From Pseudomonas fluorescens (GTDB taxonomy: Bacteria > Pseudomonadota > Gammaproteobacteria > Pseudomonadales > Pseudomonadaceae), in the NCBI RefSeq assembly GCF_902498065.1, contig NZ_CABVIR010000007.1, positions 124,001-188,000 on the forward strand: a DNA stretch of 64,000 bases, given 5' to 3'. Both the position numbers and the translations under genes were made by a program. The notes under the pieces are model-generated. The model did not search any database. It was given only the letters and a program-made list of their open reading frames with translations, and was not told where the DNA came from. Below are positions 36,341 through 45,498 of the stretch, piece by piece (position 1 is the first letter of the stretch; each line of letters starts with the position of its first letter).

Positions 36341-37711
36341 ATGCAATCGACCCAAAAGCCGACTCACGTCCGCTATTTGATCCTGCTCATGCTGTTTCTG
36401 GTGACCACGATCAATTACGCCGACCGGGCGACCATCGCCATCGCCGGCTCCAGCCTGCAAAAAGACCTCGGCATCGACGCGGTCACCCTCGGTTATATCT
36501 TCTCTGCATTCGGTTGGGCCTACGTGGCCGGGCAAATTCCCGGTGGCTGGCTGCTGGACCGTTTTGGTTCGAAAAAAATCTATGCGCTGAGCATCTTCAC
36601 CTGGTCGCTGTTCACCGTGCTGCAGGGCTATGTCGGCGAGTTCGGCATGTCCACGGCAGTGGTTGCGCTGTTCATGCTGCGCTTCCTGGTGGGCCTGGCC
36701 GAAGCGCCATCCTTCCCCGGTAATGCACGCATCGTCGCGGCCTGGTTTCCGACCGCTGAACGTGGCACCGCTTCGGCGATCTTCAACTCGGCGCAATACT
36801 TTGCCACTGTATTGTTCGCGCCGCTGATGGGCTGGATCGTCTACAGCTTCGGCTGGCAGCACGTGTTCATCGTCATGGGCGTGATCGGCATCATCTTCTC
36901 GGGCATCTGGCTCAAGGTTATCCACAGCCCACGCCAGCACCCGATGATCAACGACGCCGAGTTCAAGCACATTGCCGACAACGGCGGCATGGTCGACATG
37001 GACCAGGACAAAGGCAAAGGCAAGAAGGTCGACGGTCCGAAGTGGGACTACATCCGCCAGTTGCTGACCAACCGCATGATGCTCGGCGTGTACCTCGGCC
37101 AATACTGCATCAACGGCATCACCTACTTCTTCCTGACCTGGTTCCCGGTGTACCTGGTGCAAGAACGCGGCATGACCATCCTCAAGGCCGGTTTCATTGC
37201 CTCGTTGCCGGCGATCTGCGGCTTCATTGGTGGTGTGCTCGGCGGGGTGATTTCCGACTACCTGCTGCGCAAAGGCCATTCCCTGACCTTTGCCCGCAAG
37301 GCGCCGATCATCGCCGGTTTGCTGGTCTCCAGCAGCATCGTGGCCTGCAACTATGTGGATGTTGAATGGATGGTCGTGGGCTTCATGGCCCTGGCATTCT
37401 TCGGCAAAGGCGTGGGTGCGCTGGGTTGGGCGGTGGTGTCCGACACCTCGCCGAAACAGATCGCCGGGCTCAGCGGTGGCCTGTTCAACACCTTCGGTAA
37501 CATTGCGTCGATCACCACGCCGATTGTCATCGGCTACATCATCAGCTCCACCGGCTCGTTCAAATGGGCGCTGGTGTTTGTCGGTTGCAACGCACTGGTT
37601 GCAGTGTTCAGCTACCTGGTGATCGTCGGTCCGATCAAACGTGTGGTGCTCAAAGAGCCACCGGTCAACGGCCCTGAAACAAACAACAAATTGTCACAAG
37701 CGCATTCCTGA
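36341..37711 (+). CDS. MFS galactarate/glucarate:H+ symporter
   Basis: 456 residues with about 12 hydrophobic segments, starting MQSTQKPTHVRYLILLMLFL, with GGGAG upstream. The A-loop motif GGWLLDRFGSKK and TINYADRATIAIAGSSL near the N-terminus are hallmarks of the GudP/GarP family of anion:cation symporters. Flanked by the pathway enzymes, it should import D-galactarate and/or D-glucarate. It ends 11 bases before garD. Confidence 0.9.
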   Translation: MQSTQKPTHVRYLILLMLFLVTTINYADRATIAIAGSSLQKDLGIDAVTLGYIFSAFGWAYVAGQIPGGWLLDRFGSKKIYALSIFTWSLFTVLQGYVGEFGMSTAVVALFMLRFLVGLAEAPSFPGNARIVAAWFPTAERGTASAIFNSAQYFATVLFAPLMGWIVYSFGWQHVFIVMGVIGIIFSGIWLKVIHSPRQHPMINDAEFKHIADNGGMVDMDQDKGKGKKVDGPKWDYIRQLLTNRMMLGVYLGQYCINGITYFFLTWFPVYLVQERGMTILKAGFIASLPAICGFIGGVLGGVISDYLLRKGHSLTFARKAPIIAGLLVSSSIVACNYVDVEWMVVGFMALAFFGKGVGALGWAVVSDTSPKQIAGLSGGLFNTFGNIASITTPIVIGYIISSTGSFKWALVFVGCNALVAVFSYLVIVGPIKRVVLKEPPVNGPETNNKLSQAHS

Positions 37712-37722
37712 GGAGCGGCGTC

Positions 37723-39276
37723 ATGCAGTTGATTGAACATTCCGACTCGCCGCGCTACATCCGCCTGCACGAGCGGGACAACGTCGTGATCGTGGTCAAT
37801 GACCAAGGCGTCCCGGCAGGCACCGAGTTTCCCGATGGCCTGGTGACGGTGGACTTCGTGCCGCAGAGCCACAAAGTCACCCTTGAGGACATTCCCGAGG
37901 GCGGCCAGGTGATTCGTTACGGCCAGACCATTGGCTACGCGTTGCAGCCGATTCCGCGCGGCAGTTGGGTCAAGGAAGATCAACTGCGCATGCCCACCGC
38001 GCCACCGCTGGACAGCTTGCCGCTGTCCACCGAAGTGCCGGCCGCGCAGGCACCGCTGGAAGGTTTTACGTTCGAGGGTTATCGCAATGCCGACGGCACT
38101 GTCGGCACGCGCAACATTCTCGGGATCACCACGACGGTGCAGTGCGTTACTGGCGTTCTGGATCATGCGGTCAAACGCATCAAGGACGAGTTGCTGCCCA
38201 AGTATCCGAACGTCGATGACGTGGTCGCGCTGACTCACAGCTACGGCTGCGGCGTGGCGATCACCGCCACCGACGCGTACATCCCGATTCGCACCGTGCG
38301 CAATCTGGCGCGCAACCCGAACCTGGGCGGCGAAGCGCTGGTGATCAGTCTGGGCTGCGAGAAATTGCAGGCTGGGCAGGTGATGCACGAGAACGACAGC
38401 TCGGTGGATTTGAGCGAGCCGTGGTTGTATCGCTTGCAGGATTCGAGTCACGGTTTCACCGAGATGATCGAGCAGATCATGGCGCTGGCCGAGACCCGTT
38501 TGAAGAAGCTCGACCAACGTCGCCGGGAAACCGTGCCAGCGTCCGAGTTGATCCTTGGCATGCAGTGCGGCGGCAGCGATGCGTTCTCCGGCATCACCGC
38601 CAACCCGGCGCTGGGTTACGCCTCTGACCTGTTGCTGCGCGCTGGCGCGACCGTGATGTTTTCCGAAGTCACCGAAGTGCGCGACGCGATTTACCTGTTG
38701 ACGTCCCGTGCCGAAACCGAGGAAGTCGCTCAGGAACTGGTACGGGAAATGGACTGGTACGACCGTTACCTGGCCAAGGGTGAAGCGGACCGCAGCGCCA
38801 ATACCACACCGGGTAACAAGAAGGGCGGGTTGTCGAACATTGTCGAGAAGTCCCTCGGGTCGATCGTCAAATCCGGCAGCAGCGCGATCAACGGCGTGCT
38901 GGGCCCTGGCGAACGTTTCAAGCGCAAAGGGCTGATTTTCTGCGCGACCCCGGCCAGTGATTTTGTCTGCGGGACGCTGCAGTTGGCGGCCGGGATGAAC
39001 CTGCATGTGTTCACCACCGGTCGCGGTACGCCGTATGGTTTGGCGATGGCGCCGGTGGTGAAGGTATCGACCCGGACCGAACTGGCGCAGCGCTGGCCTG
39101 ACTTGATCGACATCGATGCCGGGCGGATCGCGACCGGGCGCGCTTCGATCGAGGACCTTGGCTGGGAGTTGTTTCACTACTACCTGGATGTCGCCAGCGG
39201 CAAGAAGCAGACGTGGGCGGAGCAGCATAAGCTGCATAACGACATCACGTTGTTCAACCCGGCGCCGATCACCTGA
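37723..39276 (+). CDS. garD: Galactarate dehydratase
   Basis: 517 residues of the UxaA/GarD family, with GAGGAG ahead of the start. The N-terminal SAF-like domain (about 1-85, HERDNVVIVVNDQGVPAG) is followed by the large domain with GTRNILGITTTVQC, THSYGCGVA and MQCGGSDAFSGITANPALG; the conserved Cys residues fit the iron-dependent mechanism of the family. It converts galactarate to 5-keto-4-deoxyglucarate, the KdgD substrate. Last gene of the operon. No separate glucarate dehydratase (gudD) is present in this window. Confidence 0.93.
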   Translation: MQLIEHSDSPRYIRLHERDNVVIVVNDQGVPAGTEFPDGLVTVDFVPQSHKVTLEDIPEGGQVIRYGQTIGYALQPIPRGSWVKEDQLRMPTAPPLDSLPLSTEVPAAQAPLEGFTFEGYRNADGTVGTRNILGITTTVQCVTGVLDHAVKRIKDELLPKYPNVDDVVALTHSYGCGVAITATDAYIPIRTVRNLARNPNLGGEALVISLGCEKLQAGQVMHENDSSVDLSEPWLYRLQDSSHGFTEMIEQIMALAETRLKKLDQRRRETVPASELILGMQCGGSDAFSGITANPALGYASDLLLRAGATVMFSEVTEVRDAIYLLTSRAETEEVAQELVREMDWYDRYLAKGEADRSANTTPGNKKGGLSNIVEKSLGSIVKSGSSAINGVLGPGERFKRKGLIFCATPASDFVCGTLQLAAGMNLHVFTTGRGTPYGLAMAPVVKVSTRTELAQRWPDLIDIDAGRIATGRASIEDLGWELFHYYLDVASGKKQTWAEQHKLHNDITLFNPAPIT

Positions 39277-39290
39277 GACCGCGTTATCGT

Positions 39291-39392
39291 TCATCGCCAG
39301 CAGGCTGGCTCCCACAATGATCTTCGGTGTTCACACAGTTTGTGCAACAAAGAAGATCTCCTGTGGGAGCGAGACCGGCTTGCCGGCGATGG
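39291..39392. repeat. REP doublet (REPIN) after garD
   Basis: Arms at 39291-39316 (TCATCGCCAGCAGGCTGGCTC) and 39362-39392, the second with an insertion (GCGAGACCGGCTTGCCGGCGAT); spacer about 45 bases. Confidence 0.78.
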
Positions 39393-39466
39393 CGATCTAC
39401 CAGACGCCAACGTCCTCGGTGGCTTATCATTAGCCAACTAACGACACCCTCAAGGTTCTCCCCGGC

Positions 39467-40408
39467 ATGCTGGCAATCTTCCTCGAAACCCTGAACATCA
39501 CCGCGCCGGTGTTTGCCATGCTGTTTCTGGGTGTGCTGCTCAAGCGCATCAACTGGATCAACGACAACTTCATTCACACCGCGTCGGCCTTGGTGTTCAA
39601 CGTCACCATGCCGGCCTTGCTGTTTCTGGGCATCCTGCATGCCGACCTGCACGCCGCACTGCAACCGGCGCTGCTGATCTATTTCTCGATTGCGACGCTG
39701 GTGTGTTTTGCCATCGCCTGGGGCTGGGCGATCTGGAAGTGTCCGCGAGAAGACCGCGGGATTTACACCCAGGGTGCGTTTCGCGGTAACAACGGCGTCA
39801 TTGGCCTCGCGCTGGCAGCGAGCATGTACGGCGATTACGGGATTTCCCTCGGGGCGATTCTCGCGGCGCTGGTGATTCTGTTTTACAACACGCTTTCGAC
39901 CATTGTGCTGGCGGTCTACAGCCCGGTGATCAAGTCCGACCCGTGGAGCATCTGCAAAAGCGTGATGATCAACCCATTGATCATCAGCGTGTTTGCGGCG
40001 GCGCCGTTTGCGTATTTCAAGATCGGTTTGCCGGGCTGGCTGGAGACGTCCGGCCAGTATTTGGCGCAAACCACGTTGCCGTTGGCGTTGATCTGCATCG
40101 GCGGCACGCTGTCGCTGGCGGCCATGCGCAAGAGCGGCAATATTGCGCTCAGCTCCAGCCTGGTAAAGATGATCGGCCTGCCGGTGCTGGCGACGCTGGG
40201 CGCTTGGCTATGGGGCTTTCGCGGGGCGGAGTTGGGGATTCTGTTCCTGTACTTCGGCAGCCCGACCGCCGCGGCCAGTTTTGTCATGGCGCGTCAGGCC
40301 AACGGTAATCATGAGCTCGCGGCAGCGATCATTGTGATCACCACGTTGATGGCGGCGGTGACCACCAACATCGGGATCTTCCTGCTGCAGTGGGGCGGGT
40401 GGATCTAG
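39467..40408 (+). CDS. AEC-family (auxin efflux carrier-like) transporter
   Basis: 313 residues with about ten hydrophobic segments, ATG 39467. The family pattern is clear: an N-terminal helix (PVFAMLFLGVLLKRINWIND), GAFRGNNGVIGLAL in the middle and NPLIISVFAAAP before the second half. Bacterial AEC proteins mostly transport malate, malonate or related acids; the substrate here cannot be told. It is flanked on both sides by REP doublets and is probably a single-gene unit. Confidence 0.87.
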   Translation: MLAIFLETLNITAPVFAMLFLGVLLKRINWINDNFIHTASALVFNVTMPALLFLGILHADLHAALQPALLIYFSIATLVCFAIAWGWAIWKCPREDRGIYTQGAFRGNNGVIGLALAASMYGDYGISLGAILAALVILFYNTLSTIVLAVYSPVIKSDPWSICKSVMINPLIISVFAAAPFAYFKIGLPGWLETSGQYLAQTTLPLALICIGGTLSLAAMRKSGNIALSSSLVKMIGLPVLATLGAWLWGFRGAELGILFLYFGSPTAAASFVMARQANGNHELAAAIIVITTLMAAVTTNIGIFLLQWGGWI

Positions 40409-40438
40409 CTTCACGATTTTCAGTGATCCTAAGGGCCT

Positions 40439-40533
40439 CATCGCGGGCAAGCCCGCTCCCACAGTGATCTTCAGTGCTCACACAATTAGTGCAGCAAAGA
40501 AGATCCCCTGTGGGAGCGGGCTTGCCCGCGATA
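40439..40533. repeat. REP doublet (REPIN), CGGGCAAGCCCG variant
   Basis: Arms at 40439-40463 and 40509-40533, perfect complements over about 24 bases (TGTGGGAGCGGGCTTGCCCG), spacer 45 bases, between convergent genes. Confidence 0.9.
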
Positions 40534-40565
40534 GCGATTTCAATGTCACTGCAAAAGCCAGACTG

Positions 40566-40946
40566 TTACTCGGGCTTCTGGTAGCTATCGATCACTTCCT
40601 GCGCCGCCCGAAACGCATCGATCGCCGCCGGCACGCCCGCATACACCGCGCAATGCAGCAGTGCCTCGCGAATCTCTTCCACCGTGCAGCCGTTGTTCAG
40701 CGCGCCGCGCACGTGACCTTTCAACTCTTGCGGGCACTTCAGCGCGGTCAGCGCGGCAAGGGTGATCAGGCTGCGGGTTTTCAGCGGCAACCCTGCGCGA
40801 TTCCACACACTGCCCCAGGCGTGTTCGTTGACGAAATCCTGCAGCGGCTGGGTGAACTCGGTGGCATTGCCCAAGGCGCGATCGACGAAAGCGTCGCCCA
40901 TCACTTGGCGGCGGACTTCAACGCCGGGTTTTTTATGGTCGGTCAT
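40566..40946 (-). CDS. Carboxymuconolactone decarboxylase/AhpD-like family protein
   Basis: 126 residues, close in length and pattern to 4-carboxymuconolactone decarboxylase (PcaC): GDAFVDRAL, HAWGSVWNRAGLPLKTRSL, EEIREALLHCAVYAGVPAA. The conserved His near the end of the LLHCAVYAG helix is present; a CxxC redox pair of AhpD is not. No other pca genes are nearby, so true protocatechuate-pathway function is doubtful. Its start overlaps the stop of the antiporter gene by four bases (ATGA), indicating a two-gene operon. Confidence 0.82.
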   Translation of the reverse strand: MTDHKKPGVEVRRQVMGDAFVDRALGNATEFTQPLQDFVNEHAWGSVWNRAGLPLKTRSLITLAALTALKCPQELKGHVRGALNNGCTVEEIREALLHCAVYAGVPAAIDAFRAAQEVIDSYQKPE

Positions 40947-42004
40947 GGCAATTCCTTCTTGTGGTGTTGGCGACGCCAGGCGCGTAGCGACGTGAACAGC
41001 AAGAACGCCACAAGCGTCGGCAGGACGAAAAACAGCATCAGGTGTTCAAGCTTGCCGGCCAGCGGCATGCCGGTGGTGAATGACACCACGTGCAGACCGT
41101 AAGCCAGGTACAAGCCCAAAAACAGCAGACCTTCGGCGCGGGTCACCCGGTAGCCGGAATAGAACACCGGCAGGCACAGCGCCGCGACGCCGAGCATCAC
41201 CGGCAAATCGAAATCCAGCGCGTTGGGCGAGACCGACAACGGCGATGGCGCGATCAGAGCAGTGACGCCCAGTACGCCCAACAGGTTGAACAGGTTGCTG
41301 CCGATCACGTTGCCGACGGCGATGTCGCGCTGACCCCGCAATGCCGCAATCAATGAGGTCGCCAGTTCCGGCAACGAAGTGCTGACGGCGACGATGGTCA
41401 GGCCGATGATCCGCTCCGACAGCCCCAGGTCCGTAGCGACCGACACCGCCGCGCCCAACAGCAAATGCCCGGCGTAGATCAGCATCGCCAGGCCGGCGAC
41501 GATCATCAGCAGACTGCTGACCCACGGCACTTGGGGGCCTTCGTGGAGTGGCGATTGCGGGCGGACCGAGTGCCGCGACTGGCGCAGCAACAAGCCCAGA
41601 TACAGCACCAGCGCCGCCAACAGCATCACGCCGTCGGCCCGGGTCAGTTCTTCATTCCACGCCAGAACGAACACCAGCAGGCTGGCGCCGATCATCAGCG
41701 GAATGTCCAGGCGCACCAGTTGCCGCGAGACCCGCAGCGGGATGATCAGCGCCGAGAGCCCGAGGGTGACGAGAATGTTGAAGATGCTGCTGCCGATCAC
41801 GCTGCCGACGGCGATGTCGGCGTTCTGCGCCAGCGTGGCTTGCAGGCTGACGGCCATTTGCGGGGCGCTGCTGCCGAGGGCGACGATGGTCAGGCCGATG
41901 ATCAGCGGTCGGACATGCAGGCGCGCGGCCAGGCGCACGGCGGCGCGCACCATCAGCTCGGCACCGGCGATCAGTAGAACCAGGCCGCTGAGCAGTTCAA
42001 TCAT
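40943..42004 (-). CDS. Calcium/sodium antiporter (YrbG/CaCA family)
   Basis: 353 residues with about ten hydrophobic segments in two homologous halves. The alpha-2 repeat reads STSLPELATSLIAAL with GSNLFNLLGVLG, as in the family. The alpha-1 repeat reads GSSAPQMAVSLQA with GSSIFNILVTLG: the codon is CAA, giving Gln where an ion-coordinating Glu is usual. The N-terminus (MIELLSGLVLLIAGAELMV) fits. It is coupled to the downstream decarboxylase-like gene. Confidence 0.88.
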   Translation of the reverse strand: MIELLSGLVLLIAGAELMVRAAVRLAARLHVRPLIIGLTIVALGSSAPQMAVSLQATLAQNADIAVGSVIGSSIFNILVTLGLSALIIPLRVSRQLVRLDIPLMIGASLLVFVLAWNEELTRADGVMLLAALVLYLGLLLRQSRHSVRPQSPLHEGPQVPWVSSLLMIVAGLAMLIYAGHLLLGAAVSVATDLGLSERIIGLTIVAVSTSLPELATSLIAALRGQRDIAVGNVIGSNLFNLLGVLGVTALIAPSPLSVSPNALDFDLPVMLGVAALCLPVFYSGYRVTRAEGLLFLGLYLAYGLHVVSFTTGMPLAGKLEHLMLFFVLPTLVAFLLFTSLRAWRRQHHKKELP

Positions 42005-42054
42005 GCTGAGCAGGGGGATGTCGGCAAGTCCGAAAATGGTCGGGGCTCCGTCAG

Positions 42055-42426
42055 TCAGTCGAGGGCTTGCACGCGAACCCGTGCGGTGCCGCTTTTAAGC
42101 ATGCCCAGTTGCTCGGCGGCTTCATGAGACAAGTCGATCAGACGTCCGCGAGTATGCGGCCCGCGATCATTGATGCGGACGACGCAGGACTTGTCGTTTT
42201 TCAGATTAGTGACCTTCACCCGTGTACCAAAAGGTAGTTGGCGGTGGGCGGCGGTCAGGGAATTCTTGTCGAAACGCTCACCACTGGCGGTGCGTTTGCC
42301 TTGGTGTCTGGCGCCGTAATAGGACGCCACGCCTGTCTGGTCGTAGCCGTGTGGATCGACGACATCGGTGCTGGCGCAACCGGCGAGCAGAGAGAGCAGG
42401 GCGCAGGCACCCAATAGACGCTTCAT
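42055..42426 (-). CDS. Short RlpA-like septal-ring lipoprotein
   Basis: 123 residues. A lipoprotein signal with lipobox LLAG-C (residue 17) is followed by a double-psi beta-barrel: VASYYGARHQGKRTASGE, TAAHRQLPFGTRVKV and RINDRGPHTRGRLIDLS, which hold the residues of the RlpA lytic transglycosylase that cuts naked glycan strands. The SPOR domain of full-length RlpA is absent, so septal recruitment would have to occur another way. It is on the same strand as the antiporter but 50 bases upstream of it. Confidence 0.85.
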   Translation of the reverse strand: MKRLLGACALLSLLAGCASTDVVDPHGYDQTGVASYYGARHQGKRTASGERFDKNSLTAAHRQLPFGTRVKVTNLKNDKSCVVRINDRGPHTRGRLIDLSHEAAEQLGMLKSGTARVRVQALD

Positions 42427-42447
42427 TCAAGGTCTCCCGAAAACAAA

Positions 42448-42567
42448 TGTGGGAGCCAGCCTGCTGGCGATCGCGGAGTATCAGACACGGGTATGTTGAA
42501 TGTCAGACCGCAATCGCCAGCAGGCTGGCTCCCACAAGGGGTGGAGCCAGATTTGACGGCTGGCTCC
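42448..42567. repeat. REP doublet (REPIN) plus adjacent hairpin after gatB
   Basis: Perfectly complementary arms at 42448-42472 (TGTGGGAGCCAGCCTGCTGG) and 42513-42536. Six bases further, GGAGCCAG (42543-42550) pairs with CTGGCTCC (42560-42567), a hairpin just after the gatB stop that reuses the REP core and may serve as its transcript end; no T-tract is present. Confidence 0.87.
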
Positions 42568-42574
42568 ATTCTCA

Positions 42575-44020
42575 TCAGCCTTCGAGCTTGCTTTTCAGCA
42601 GTTCGTTGACTTGTTGCGGGTTGGCCTTGCCTTTGGAGGCTTTCATGGCCTGACCGACGAAGAAGCCGAACATCTTGCCGCGTTTGGCTTCGTCTGCCGC
42701 GCGGTATTGCTCGACCTGCTCGGCGTTGGCCGCAAGCATTTCGTCCAGCACCGCCGAGATCGCGCCGCTGTCGGTCACTTGCTTCAGACCGCGCTTGTCG
42801 ATGATCTCGTCTGCGCTGCCTTCACCGTTGGCCATCGCTTCAAACACCACTTTGGCGATCTTGCCGGAGATGGTGTTGTCCTTGATGCGCAACAGCATGC
42901 CGCCCAGCTGCTCGGCCGAAACCGGCGATTGATCGATGTCCAGGCCTTGTTTGTTCAACAGGCTGCCCAGTTCAACCATGACCCAGTTGGCCGCCAGTTT
43001 GGCGTCGCCGCCGATGCTCGCGACTTTCTCGAAGTAATCGGCTTGCTCGCGGCTGGTGGCCAGGACGCTGGCGTCGTAGACCGACAGACCGAACTGCTCC
43101 TGGAAGCGCTCGCGTTTCTGCGGTGGCAATTCCGGCAGCGTGGCGCGCACGTCGTCGAGGAACGAGTTCTCGATGACCACCGGCAGCAGGTCCGGATCGG
43201 GGAAGTAACGGTAGTCGTTGGCTTCCTCTTTGCTGCGCATCGGACGGGTTTCGTCCTTGTTCGGATCGTACAGGCGGGTCTGCTGGATCACCTTGCCGCC
43301 GTCTTCGATCAGCTCGATCTGACGCTGCACTTCGGTGTTGATCGCCTTCTCGATGAAGCGGAACGAGTTGACGTTCTTGATCTCGCAGCGCGTGCCGAAC
43401 TCAGCCTGACCTTTCGGGCGGATCGACACGTTGCAGTCGCAGCGCAGCGAACCTTCGGCCATGTTGCCGTCGCAGATGCCCAGATAGCGCACCAGCGCGT
43501 GGACGGCCTTGACGTAAGCCACGGCTTCCTTGGCGCTGCGCATGTCCGGCTCGGAAACGATTTCCAGCAGCGGCGTGCCGGCGCGGTTCAGGTCGATGCC
43601 GGTGGCGCCGTTGAATTCTTCGTGCAGGCTTTTACCGGCATCTTCTTCCAGGTGCGCGCGGGTGATGCCGACACGTTTGACCGTGCCGTCTTCCAGCGCG
43701 ATGTCCAGGTGGCCCTTGCCGACGATCGGCAATTCCATCTGGCTGATCTGGTAGCCCTTGGGCAGGTCCGGGTAGAAATAGTTTTTACGGGCGAACACGT
43801 TGTGCTGGCCGATCTCGGCATCGATAGCGAGGCCGAACATCACCGCCATGCGCACCGCTTCCTGGTTCAGCACCGGCAGTACGCCAGGCATGCCGAGGTC
43901 AACCAGGCTGGCCTGGGTGTTCGGCTCGGAACCGAATGTGGTGGAACTACCGGAAAAGATTTTCGACCGGGTGGTGAGCTGGGTATGAATCTCCAGCCCG
44001 ATCACGACTTCCCATTGCAT
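42575..44020 (-). CDS. gatB: Asp/Glu-tRNA amidotransferase subunit B
   Basis: 481 residues from ATG 44018-44020 (MQWEVVIGLEIHTQL) with GGAG upstream. The catalytic kinase-like domain carries CDCNVSIRPKG and RCEIKNVNSF; the C-terminal YqeY-like domain ends LLKSKLEG. With GatA and GatC it amidates misacylated Glu-tRNA(Gln) and/or Asp-tRNA(Asn). It follows gatA by ten bases in a gatC-gatA-gatB operon. Confidence 0.96.
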   Translation of the reverse strand: MQWEVVIGLEIHTQLTTRSKIFSGSSTTFGSEPNTQASLVDLGMPGVLPVLNQEAVRMAVMFGLAIDAEIGQHNVFARKNYFYPDLPKGYQISQMELPIVGKGHLDIALEDGTVKRVGITRAHLEEDAGKSLHEEFNGATGIDLNRAGTPLLEIVSEPDMRSAKEAVAYVKAVHALVRYLGICDGNMAEGSLRCDCNVSIRPKGQAEFGTRCEIKNVNSFRFIEKAINTEVQRQIELIEDGGKVIQQTRLYDPNKDETRPMRSKEEANDYRYFPDPDLLPVVIENSFLDDVRATLPELPPQKRERFQEQFGLSVYDASVLATSREQADYFEKVASIGGDAKLAANWVMVELGSLLNKQGLDIDQSPVSAEQLGGMLLRIKDNTISGKIAKVVFEAMANGEGSADEIIDKRGLKQVTDSGAISAVLDEMLAANAEQVEQYRAADEAKRGKMFGFFVGQAMKASKGKANPQQVNELLKSKLEG

Positions 44021-44030
44021 GTGTTTCTCC

Positions 44031-45482
44031 TCAGAAGCCGGTTGGGGTGCGGGTGTGCCAGTCAGTGTTCAACTGGTACTGGTGCGCAACGTTGAGCAAG
44101 CGGCCTTCCTGGAAATACGGGGCGAGCAATTGCACGCCGACCGGTAGACCGTCGACAAAACCTGCCGGCATGGACAGGCCCGGCAGACCGGCGAGGTTGG
44201 CGGTGATGGTGTAGACGTCTTCCAGGTACGCAGCGACCGGGTCGCTGTTCTTGGCGCCGAGCTTCCAGGCCGGGTTCGGCGTGGTTGGGCCGAGGATGAT
44301 GTCGACCTCGTTGAAGGCGGCCATGAAGTCGTTCTTGATCAAGCGACGAATCTTCTGCGCCTTCAGGTAATAGGCGTCGTAGTAACCGGCGGACAGCGCG
44401 TAGGCGCCGACCATGATCCGGCGCTGCACTTCCGCACCGAAACCTTCGCCACGGGAACGCTTGTACAGGTCTTCGAGGTTTTTCGGGTCTTCACAGCGAT
44501 GGCCGAAACGCACGCCGTCGAAACGCGACAGGTTGGAAGAGGCTTCTGCCGGGGCGATCACGTAGTACGCAGGAATCGCGTGCTGCATGTTCGGCAGGCT
44601 GATTTCCTTGATCACGGCGCCGAGCTTTTTCAGCTCTTCGACACTGGCCATGACCAGGTCGGCGATACGCGGGTCCAGGCCGGCGCTGAAGTATTCCTTC
44701 GGCACGCCGATGCGCAGACCTTGCAGCGAGCCGTTGAGGCTGGCGCTGTAATCCGGCACGGGTTCGTCGATGCTGGTGGAATCCTGCGGATCGAAACCGG
44801 CCATGCCTTGCAGCAGGATCGCGCAGTCTTCGGCCGTGCGGGCCAACGGGCCGCCCTGATCGAGGCTGGAGGCGTAGGCGATCATGCCCCAGCGCGAAAC
44901 GCGACCGTACGTCGGTTTCAGGCCGGTGAGGTTGGTCAGTGCAGCGGGCTGACGGATCGAGCCGCCGGTGTCGGTGCCGGTAGCCGCCGGCAACAGGCGC
45001 GCCGCGACCGCCGCAGCGGAACCGCCGGACGAACCACCCGGAACGTATTCCAGGTTCCACGGGTTTTTCACCGGGCCGTAGTAGCTCGACTCGTTGGCCG
45101 ACCCCATGGCGAATTCGTCCATGTTGGTCTTGCCCAGCGTCACCGCGCCGGCAGCTGCCAGTTTGGCAACCACGGTGGCGTCGTACGGTGCTTTAAAGTT
45201 GTCGAGCATCTTCGAGCCGCAGCTGGTGCGGATGCCTTGGGTGCAGAACAAGTCTTTGTGGGCGATCGGCGCGCCGAGCAGGGCGCCGCTCTCACCGTTG
45301 GCCCGGCGAGCGTCAGCGGCTTTCGCCTGCTGGAGCGCCAGGTCTTCGGTGAGGCTGATGAAGCTGTTGAGCTGAGGATCGAGCTGGGCGATGCGCGCCA
45401 GCAGGACTTTGGTCAGCTCTTCGGAAGAAAACTTTTTATCGGCGAGACCGCGGGCGATCTCGGCCAGAGTCAATTGATGCAT
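44031..45482 (-). CDS. gatA: Asp/Glu-tRNA amidotransferase subunit A
   Basis: 483 residues. It is an amidase-signature protein with the catalytic Lys in PIAHKDLFCTQG and the Ser-cisSer pair within PGGSSGGSAAAVAARL and GTDTGGSIRQPA. It hydrolyses glutamine and passes ammonia to GatB. It begins 16 bases after gatC. Confidence 0.96.
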   Translation of the reverse strand: MHQLTLAEIARGLADKKFSSEELTKVLLARIAQLDPQLNSFISLTEDLALQQAKAADARRANGESGALLGAPIAHKDLFCTQGIRTSCGSKMLDNFKAPYDATVVAKLAAAGAVTLGKTNMDEFAMGSANESSYYGPVKNPWNLEYVPGGSSGGSAAAVAARLLPAATGTDTGGSIRQPAALTNLTGLKPTYGRVSRWGMIAYASSLDQGGPLARTAEDCAILLQGMAGFDPQDSTSIDEPVPDYSASLNGSLQGLRIGVPKEYFSAGLDPRIADLVMASVEELKKLGAVIKEISLPNMQHAIPAYYVIAPAEASSNLSRFDGVRFGHRCEDPKNLEDLYKRSRGEGFGAEVQRRIMVGAYALSAGYYDAYYLKAQKIRRLIKNDFMAAFNEVDIILGPTTPNPAWKLGAKNSDPVAAYLEDVYTITANLAGLPGLSMPAGFVDGLPVGVQLLAPYFQEGRLLNVAHQYQLNTDWHTRTPTGF

Positions 45483-45498
45483 TGCAGGCTCTTTCCCT

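Noticed and set aside
40566..40946. Assignment as pcaC of the protocatechuate pathway
   Set aside because: Family and length fit, but no other pca gene is nearby and the gene is coupled to an ion antiporter, so the specific name is not justified.
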